From NCBI GenBank assembly GCA_031269465.1, contig JAISZB010000171.1, forward strand, positions 1 through 35,306: 35,306 bases of DNA, read 5' to 3'. Under the pieces are notes generated by a model, which saw nothing but the letters and a program-made list of their open reading frames with translations, made no database searches and had not been told where the DNA came from. Made by a program: the position numbers and the translations under genes. Source of the DNA: Clostridiales bacterium (GTDB lineage Bacteria > Bacillota > Clostridia > Lachnospirales > WQUN01). Below are positions 30,051 to 35,306 of the stretch, piece by piece. Within the stretch, counting starts at the first letter, position 1; the number at the start of each line of letters is the position of its first letter.

Positions 30051-30179
30051 GTAAGAAATTGTCAGGGGGGCGTAGACAAAAATAGTAGGCAGATATATAT
30101 CTATAAAGGCTTAAATTATTAGCTTATAGATGTTCGCCATATTTCAGTATTTTAAATCAGTTCAGTTGCCTGCTTTTAT

Positions 30180-30309
30180 TATACCGCTTTTCAGCAAATG
30201 TTCATTTTTTGGAGCTTGATTTTCCATTGAATGGCGCGCCTATATCGGCATTTCGCACTCGCTGTATAATCCAGCTCCAAAAAAGTAATTTTATATGAAA
30301 AGCAGTATA
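30180..30309. repeat. Palindromic intergenic repeat, subfamily I, best-preserved full copy
   Basis: Left TATACCGCTTTTCAGCAAAT and TTTTTTGGAGCTTGATT; core TATATCGGCATTTCGCACTC; right TGTATAATCCAGCTCCAAAA and ATATGAAAAGCAGTATA. 130 bp. Parent-like relative of the deleted copy at 26441-26543. Confidence 0.9.
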
Positions 30310-30383
30310 TCTACGCCCTTGTCAGGGTACCAAGGAAGAGATTTTGGGGGCGGCCGTCAGTTGAACGAGCCTGACGTTTCTGA

Positions 30384-30568
30384 TATACTGATTTGCAGGC
30401 TATGCATTGAGAGAGAGTTCCTGATAGGCGCATTTAACTGCAATCAGCATAGGATGGCCGACGCATCCTGACGCGCATATGAAACTGCCGATTTTGGGAC
30501 TCGATACTGCAGTGTGGAAGTGGATAATCCGACACACTAAATAAGTACATTGACTGCAAATCGGCATG
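30384..30568. repeat. Two palindromic repeats in tandem
   Basis: A minimal unit at 30384-30451 has just the two ends (TATACTGATTTGCAGG and AACTGCAATCAGCATA). A second diverged unit at about 30476-30568 has CATATGAAACTGCCGATTTT and ends GACTGCAAATCGGCATGCC. Confidence 0.7.
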
Positions 30569-30880
30569 CCGTCTTTGGAACTCTGTAATGCAGCTTCTCT
30601 GCGGACTCTTAAGCCCAGAATCCATGCATTGACTGCTCATCGGCTATAAGGCGCAGGTTTCGAGACGGAAGTTTTGTACATACATTAAGTCGCAACCCGC
30701 AAGCATATATTATACTGATTTGCTGGCAGGCTGCCTGGCGCCGCTTGAGCGGACTGGAAAATGAATCTGAGACTAGTTTGATTGCAGCCAAATGCACCAT
30801 GCACCTAATTTTGAGCTTGAAAGTGTATAGTCAAGCTGAAATAGGAAAATCCAATGCAAATCAGCATAACCTATGGCTGG
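30569..30880. other. Gene-free interval before uppP with one repeat
   Basis: Contains a palindromic repeat at 30711-30868 and otherwise nothing recognisable. The promoter of uppP was not identified. Confidence 0.4.
30711..30868. repeat. Palindromic intergenic repeat with intact termini
   Basis: Left TATACTGATTTGCTGGCAGG, inner ATTTTGAGCTTGAAAGTG paired with TATAGTCAAGCTGAAATAGG, right CAATGCAAATCAGCATA. The core is shortened and the left spacer is longer than usual. Confidence 0.8.
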
Positions 30881-30982
30881 ATGAAACCGCATAAGGAATT
30901 TCGCAGCATCCGCAAGATAAAGCTGAGAGGAGGAGCCGCCTGTCCGGCGTGCAGCATGCCGATTGAGGCGCTGCGCATTTAG
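30881..30982 (+). CDS. Possible 33-residue peptide with CxxC
   Basis: ATG 30881 to TAG 30982 encodes MKPHKEFRSIRKIKLRGG, AACPACSMPIEALRI. The CPAC pair could bind zinc. There is no clear ribosome binding site, and it ends 17 bp before uppP. It could instead be the C-terminal scrap of a lost gene. Confidence 0.25.
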   Translation: MKPHKEFRSIRKIKLRGGAACPACSMPIEALRI

Positions 30983-30999
30983 GCTGGCGGCGGGAACGG

Positions 31000-31824
31000 A
31001 TGAACGCTTCGCAACTGTTTAAGGCAATTGTTTTGGGAATTATTGAAGGCCTTACTGAATGGCTGCCAATCAGCAGCACAGGGCACATGATTCTGGCTGA
31101 TGAGTTTATAAAGCTGAATGTAAGCGCAGCCTTCAAGGAAATGTTCATGGTGGTGATCCAGCTTGGGGCGATCATGGCCGTAGTAGTTTTGTACTTTTCA
31201 AAGCTCAATCCTATTGACCCCAAGAAAACCGCTGAAGAAAAAAAGGACGCGGCGCTTCTGTGGGTGAAGGTTCTGATAGCCTGCCTGCCTGCAGCTGCGG
31301 TGGGAATTGTTCTGGATGACTGGCTTGACGCGCATTTCTACAATTACGTCACAGTTTCTGTGACGCTTATTGTCTATGGCGCCGCATTCATAGTTCTTGA
31401 GAATAGGAACAAAGGCAAGAGCTTTGAAATAAACGACATCTCTCGCCTCACTTTCGGCAAGGCCTTCATGATCGGAGTATTCCAGCTGCTTTCTCTTATT
31501 CCTGGCACGTCGCGATCAGGGGCTACAATACTGGGAGCAATGCTTATAGGAACGTCCAGGGATGTTTCAGCGGAGTTTTCCTTTTTTCTGGCCATACCGG
31601 TCATGTTTGGCGCAAGCCTTCTAAAGCTTGCAAAGTTCGGGTTCAGCTTCGGCAGCAGCGAGCTGGCTATTTTGATTGCAGGCATGATAACGGCATTCGC
31701 CATTTCCTTGATATCTATAAAGTTTCTCGTTGGATATATTAAAGGCCATGATTTCAAGGCGTTTGGATATTATAGAATCGCCCTTGGCATTATCGTGCTG
31801 GCTTTCTTCCTGGCATCCGCATAA
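31000..31824 (+). CDS. uppP: Undecaprenyl-diphosphate phosphatase UppP (BacA)
   Basis: A 274-residue integral membrane enzyme that dephosphorylates undecaprenyl pyrophosphate to regenerate the lipid carrier for cell-wall synthesis; extra copies give bacitracin resistance. It has the two catalytic motifs of the family: EGLTEWLPISSTGH near the N-terminus (Glu, Ser, His) and LIPGTSRSGATI (PGxSRSG with the active Arg). Multiple hydrophobic helices and total length match typical UppP. Start ATG 31000 follows GGCGGGAACGG. A very strong terminator lies 10 bp after the stop, so it is a single-gene unit. Confidence 0.96.
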   Translation: MNASQLFKAIVLGIIEGLTEWLPISSTGHMILADEFIKLNVSAAFKEMFMVVIQLGAIMAVVVLYFSKLNPIDPKKTAEEKKDAALLWVKVLIACLPAAAVGIVLDDWLDAHFYNYVTVSVTLIVYGAAFIVLENRNKGKSFEINDISRLTFGKAFMIGVFQLLSLIPGTSRSGATILGAMLIGTSRDVSAEFSFFLAIPVMFGASLLKLAKFGFSFGSSELAILIAGMITAFAISLISIKFLVGYIKGHDFKAFGYYRIALGIIVLAFFLASA

Positions 31825-31828
31825 AGAT

Positions 31829-31882
31829 GAAAGGCCTCCTCTATATGCCGACGAGCATCGGCATATAGAGGAGGCCTTTTGT
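31829..31882 (+). terminator. Strong intrinsic terminator after uppP
   Basis: AAGGCCTCCTCTATATGCCGA (31831-31851) pairs perfectly with its complement at 31858-31878, followed by TTTTGTCTTTG. The stem is symmetrical enough to work on both strands. Confidence 0.9.
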
Positions 31883-31911
31883 CTTTGCGCGCGATGATGA
31901 CGCGAATAGGA

Positions 31912-32005
31912 AAGCTCCAGTTTTTGGCTTGGCTCAACAGCGAGCGCGAAATGCCGATATCCATCGCGCCTTGGATGCGGACAGCCAAGCTCTGAAATCG
32001 GCAGG
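31912..32005. repeat. Diverged palindromic intergenic repeat
   Basis: GAAAGCTCCAGTTTTTGGC at the left, GCGCGAAATGCCGATATCC in the core, GGACAGCCAAGCTCTGAAA at the right. Terminal arms are mostly lost. Lies in the uppP-serpin gap. Confidence 0.65.
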
Positions 32006-32119
32006 CTGGCTGCGCGCAGGCATATCGTTTTTAGAGGATATCCAGCTTATCCGGTTGAGTTTGGATGCGCTTGCTCAATTATTCTGGCAGGAATGTTTTG
32101 GCAAAAAATCTCTATTATA

Positions 32120-32148
32120 TTGTAAAACGGCGAAATATGTGATATCAT
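32120..32148 (+). promoter_or_regulatory. Possible promoter of the serpin gene
   Basis: TTGTAA (32120-32125) and TATCAT (32143-32148), spacer 17 bp, in an AT-rich stretch about 100 bp before the start codon. Confidence 0.4.
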
Positions 32149-32248
32149 ATTCACATAAATTGGAGAGTGGGCAGGACTTCAACCATTTGAGTGCAAAGCC
32201 ATTTTTATAAGGGGTTATCTCATCGCAAATGAAAAAGGAGGCGTTATT

Positions 32249-33943
32249 TTGAAGAGATTGATTGCTTTAGCCATTTCGGCGGCTATCATTTATCTAAGCT
32301 CTGTCAGCGCGTTTGCTTTCGATGCAGAGCAAAGCAAGCTGAAAGCCGATGAACTGGCAGGATACGGTCTTCTTGCCGGAACTGGAGACGGTTACGCCCT
32401 TGATGAGAGCGTGACGCGCGCACAGGCGGTCGCAATGGTTCTAAGGTTCATCGGCGCTGACGCGGAAGCGCCGCAGGGGCAGGCGACGGCATTCTCAGAC
32501 ATCTCGCAGTCGCACTGGGCGCGGAGCTATATTGAGGAGGCCGTTCAGCGAGGCATCGCAAAGGGAGTCAGCGTAACTGAATTCGCGCCTGAGCGCATTG
32601 TTTCAAGCCGTGAGTTTGCGGCTTTCATGCTAAGGGCGTTGGGCTTTTCCGCAGGCCCGGACGGCGATTGGTTTGCCGAAGCGGTGGAATGCGGACTTCT
32701 TACGGAATCCATGGTTCGGGAATTTGAATTGACGTCCAGATTCTTCAGCAGGGCTGACATGGTGGAAATCTGCTATCAGGCTTTGTCAGCGAAAACAGCT
32801 GGCGGGGATATTGTAAAGGAGCACCTTATGAGGATTGGAAAAATCAAAGGCGCAGCTTCGCCGCCGACTTTTTCTTCAAAGCTTCAAGAAGCAATGCCGA
32901 AGGATGTCAACTACATGATTTCCCCCTTCAGCTTGAAGATGGCGCTGGCAATTGCGGCAAATGGCTCAGATGGAACGACAAGAAAAGAAATTCTTGACGC
33001 TGTCGGCATCAGCGACCTTGATAAGTTCAATGCCGATTCCAAGAAATTTATTGAATCTATAAACCGCGTATCGGATGTGCAGTACAACGTGGCGAATTCA
33101 ATATGGCATAACTCTGATTATTTCAATGATCCGGAGCTGGGCTTCTCTGAGCGGTACAAGAAAATCGTGTCGGAATACTACGGCGGAGTTGCGGATGAAA
33201 TAACTGATTCCGATGGCGCTGAGAAGATAAATTCGTGGATTTCGGCTCAAACAAAGGAAAAGATCACTCAGGTCATTGACAGCCAAGCGGTCAAGGAGTC
33301 GTTGTCGTTTCTGGTAAATACCATATACTTCAAAGGTGACTGGTCATACCCGTTTCTAGCTGAAAGAACAAGGGAGGCAACATTCACCGACAGAGCCGGC
33401 GGCAAGAAAACCACTCTGTTCATGAATCAGACGCGCCTCTACCAATATTATGAAAACAACGATTTTCAGATGATTTCCATGCCTTATAAAGACGGACGCA
33501 CCAGCATGCATATTATTTTGCCCAAGCCAGGTAAAACCGCCGCGATTTCCGACGCCGAAAACTCTTTAAAGAGCATGACGCTTAAAAATGTTTCGGTTTC
33601 AGTTCCAAAGTTCAAGACGGAGATTCAACACAACAACCTTGCGCAAGTCATGAAGGGGCTTGGAGTATCTGCTGCATTTGATCCGGATAAGGCGGACTTT
33701 AGGAACATGTACAGCAAGTCGCCCGAAAAGGATCCTTATATAGGGGCGATACTGCAAAAAACATTCATCGAGGTGGATGAGAAGGGCACCGAGGCGGCGG
33801 CGGCCACGGTTATCGGAATGATGACATCGTCCTACGCCGCTGAAATAATTGAATTCAACTGCGACAGGCCGTTTTTATATCTCATTAAAAACGACGCCGC
33901 AGATGACGTGCTGTTTATGGGAGAGTATGCATTTGTGCAATGA
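32249..33943 (+). CDS. SLH-domain-anchored serpin (serine/cysteine protease inhibitor)
   Basis: 564 residues starting with TTG 32249, decided by AAGGAGG at 32235-32241. Signal peptide (1-23, ending SAFA), then two to three SLH-like repeats (about 30-190; e.g. LDESVTRAQAVAMVLRFIG, FAPERIVSSREFAAFMLRAL) for cell-wall binding, then a complete serpin domain (about 205-564). Serpin hallmarks: NYMISPFSLKMALAIAANG, FLVNTIYFKGDWSYPF, VSVPKFKTE, the hinge EKGTEAAAAT of the reactive loop and FNCDRPFLYLI at the end. The small-residue hinge indicates an inhibitory serpin. By counting from the hinge, P1 falls near T-S-S in GMMTSSYAAE, suggesting elastase- or subtilisin-like targets. It may protect surface proteins from host or competitor proteases (inference). 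Confidence 0.93.
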   Translation: MKRLIALAISAAIIYLSSVSAFAFDAEQSKLKADELAGYGLLAGTGDGYALDESVTRAQAVAMVLRFIGADAEAPQGQATAFSDISQSHWARSYIEEAVQRGIAKGVSVTEFAPERIVSSREFAAFMLRALGFSAGPDGDWFAEAVECGLLTESMVREFELTSRFFSRADMVEICYQALSAKTAGGDIVKEHLMRIGKIKGAASPPTFSSKLQEAMPKDVNYMISPFSLKMALAIAANGSDGTTRKEILDAVGISDLDKFNADSKKFIESINRVSDVQYNVANSIWHNSDYFNDPELGFSERYKKIVSEYYGGVADEITDSDGAEKINSWISAQTKEKITQVIDSQAVKESLSFLVNTIYFKGDWSYPFLAERTREATFTDRAGGKKTTLFMNQTRLYQYYENNDFQMISMPYKDGRTSMHIILPKPGKTAAISDAENSLKSMTLKNVSVSVPKFKTEIQHNNLAQVMKGLGVSAAFDPDKADFRNMYSKSPEKDPYIGAILQKTFIEVDEKGTEAAAATVIGMMTSSYAAEIIEFNCDRPFLYLIKNDAADDVLFMGEYAFVQ

Positions 33944-34006
33944 CCCTATGCGCAGCAAATACAGTATGGAATTTTTGGCATGCTTTATTGCATTCTATCA
34001 AGCTGA

Positions 34007-34043
34007 AAAGGGATGGGAAAATTTTCTCCTCATCCCTTTCTCT
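34007..34043 (+). terminator. Terminator after the serpin gene
   Basis: AAAAGGGATG (34007-34016) pairs with CATCCCTTT (34031-34039), with the inner AAAATTTT extending the stem; the tail TTCTCTG is only moderately T-rich. Confidence 0.6.
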
Positions 34044-34805
34044 GTACTCGCGCTTAGAACCTGTTTAGGTTCTATTGCCGAAATTTATATAGTATCTCCG
34101 AATGTGCATTTTTTTAAAAAATCACCAAACTGAAATGAGTCAATTGGATTTTTCCGCTAAATTCTTTGTTAAATATAGACAAAATTTAAGTGTTCAGACG
34201 TTGCTTTTCATGAATGCGCCGAGATTCATAAACCGGATTTCTTGAATAGGACGAAGAATATATGCGCTGATTAAATCCAGAATTCACTGCCGGGAGGCCG
34301 ATTCTATAAACTGCCGCTCCTCAATCCATATGGATTCGGGAAATCCTCAAGCGAAACCGGACATTATTCGAGTTAAGTCTTGGTTTATGCCGGGCAAAAG
34401 GGCAGAACTAAGCATGTGGAAATTGATTATTTGATTTATTGGAACTGTTCCGACAACTTTATTTGCATTATTTACCTGCCAAAAGAGCATAAAGTTCCAG
34501 CAGAAAAGTTCAAAATTGAAAGAGAATATTTGTTTAAATTTGCAAATCTTATTAATTAATTTGTATAATTCTTAGATGATGTATATGTTTTAATAAATTA
34601 TATGGATATATATGGCAATATTAACGACGAAATTTTTCAAATTAACAGTCACTTTGCAAACCATCGGAATAGCTATGATTTATTTAGCGGATGATTCGGA
34701 AAATTTATAGAATTAAGCAATGACTTCCAATTCAGTTCTATTTTGCAGGATCATTCGCAAAGGGTTGCATAGGCGTCGCGGCTTGCTCTTCAGCTTGGCT
34801 TCCAA

Positions 34806-34876
34806 GTCGGCCGCCCGTTTCGAGCGCAGGGCGGGCACCGCATCGACGGCCGCCGCGCCCGAAACGGGCGGCCGAC
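34806..34876. repeat. 16-bp perfect inverted repeat with GC-rich loop
   Basis: GTCGGCCGCCCGTTTC (34806-34821) and its exact complement GAAACGGGCGGCCGAC (34861-34876), with further GCGC pairing just inside. Confidence 0.85.
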
Positions 34877-34995
34877 CGGCGTTCGAATGCTGGATCTATT
34901 GGCCTTCGCCGCATTCGCCCGCTACGCGTTTTGCCCGGCGTAGCCCGAGCGAACGATGGGATCGCGGAGTTCCTTCGAGCCGTGCGGAGCGCTCC

Positions 34996-35059
34996 GCCCA
35001 GCCATGCCGTAGCTTTCCTTCAGCGGTCAGCTGGAAGGAAAGCTACGGCATGGCTGGGC
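34996..35059. repeat. 26-bp perfect inverted repeat
   Basis: 34996-35021 (starting GCCCAGCCATGCC) is exactly complementary to 35034-35059 (ending GGCATGGCTGGGC), with a 12-bp spacer. It overlaps a smaller palindrome, GCGGAGCGCTCCGC, at 34985-34998. No T-tract follows on either strand. Confidence 0.9.
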
Positions 35060-35306
35060 GCGCATGCTCCACGCCTCGCAGAAAACGGCGCGGGGCTTTT
35101 CAGCGAAAGCTGCGCCGCCAGGCCCGCCCTCTTGAATCGAAAGCATGCCGATGAATCCCGTGGGCGGCGGCGCATATGTGGAAATCCAGCATTGAGCCGG
35201 CATTTCCTGGCTGGCGAAAGCCCCTTCCCCTTCAATAGCCTCCTCGCCGCCTTCAATTTGCGGCGCGCATAGCGCCAATGCATGATATCGCGGCAGGCGA
35301 AATCGG

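Larger units (their letters stand above)
34134..35306. other. Gene-free tail: AT-rich block then GC-rich palindrome block
   Basis: 34134-34740 is AT-rich and shows no credible gene, repeat terminus or RNA. From about 34780 to the window end the composition turns strongly GC-rich. Several overlapping frames are open on both strands, but none has a ribosome binding site or recognisable domain, and most owe their openness to base composition. The block carries two very long inverted repeats. Confidence 0.5.

Noticed and set aside
1748..32005. Palindromic repeats as a CRISPR array or as simple terminators
   Set aside because: Units are dispersed, not regularly spaced with unique spacers. They have paired terminal arms and most lack T-tracts.
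34720..35283. Several frames of 83-144 codons near the window end
   Set aside because: Overlapping on both strands, no start signals, and they run through perfect palindromes.

Overview
The window looks like a chromosomal segment of an anaerobic, S-layer-bearing Firmicute of the Clostridia type. The reasons are AGGAGG-type ribosome binding sites, surface proteins with SLH repeats, a group II (fused ECF) vitamin transporter, FIVAR, stalk and DUF4430-like domains, and mixed base composition with abrupt GC-rich islands. The organism cannot be named from sequence alone. No rRNA, tRNA or CRISPR array was seen.

Layout. 1-1334: dead DDE transposase. 2165-3837: divergent TetR regulator and short-chain dehydrogenase with a tandem operator between them. 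4305-4868: flavodoxin-like gene without a visible start codon. 4920-8432: response regulator, sensor kinase, ABC ATPase and ABC-2 permease, a typical drug- or peptide-sensing and efflux module. 8433-9340: debris, including an orphan IS200/IS605-type right end and a fragment of an ABC exporter. 9293-12167: minus-strand island with a cytosine-C5 methyltransferase, a frameshifted DUF4928-like partner (probable restriction enzyme) and two unknown small genes. 12900-14502: remnants of a mobile-element-associated protein and of a DUF1566-like protein. 14579-25922: minus-strand surface and transport region. It holds a stalk-domain protein, two SLH-anchored alpha/alpha-toroid proteins (one with a DUF4430 domain), a cobalamin riboswitch, an ECF transporter (ATPase-ATPase-S fusion plus EcfT) and a membrane-anchored DUF4430 protein. 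27263-30050: P-type ATPase behind a yybP-ykoY (Mn2+) riboswitch. 31000-31824: UppP. 32249-33943: SLH-anchored serpin. 34134-35306: no convincing gene, but two very long GC-rich inverted repeats.

The most coherent system is the 15952-25922 locus. In animals, intrinsic factor and transcobalamin consist of an alpha/alpha barrel plus a small beta domain related to DUF4430. Here the same two modules occur on cell-wall-anchored proteins beside a fused ECF transporter, and a cobalamin riboswitch precedes one toroid gene. I infer a surface capture-and-uptake route for vitamin B12 or a related corrinoid.

The most striking unexplained signal is a family of roughly 20 palindromic intergenic repeats of about 70-160 bp. 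Their ends are TATACTGATTTGCA-like and the cores are nested palindromes around GCGAAATGCCGATATCGGC. They fill most gaps between genes, occur in both orientations and at least two subfamilies, show internal-deletion derivatives, and abut start or stop regions of several genes. They behave like a MITE family with no transposase visible in the window.
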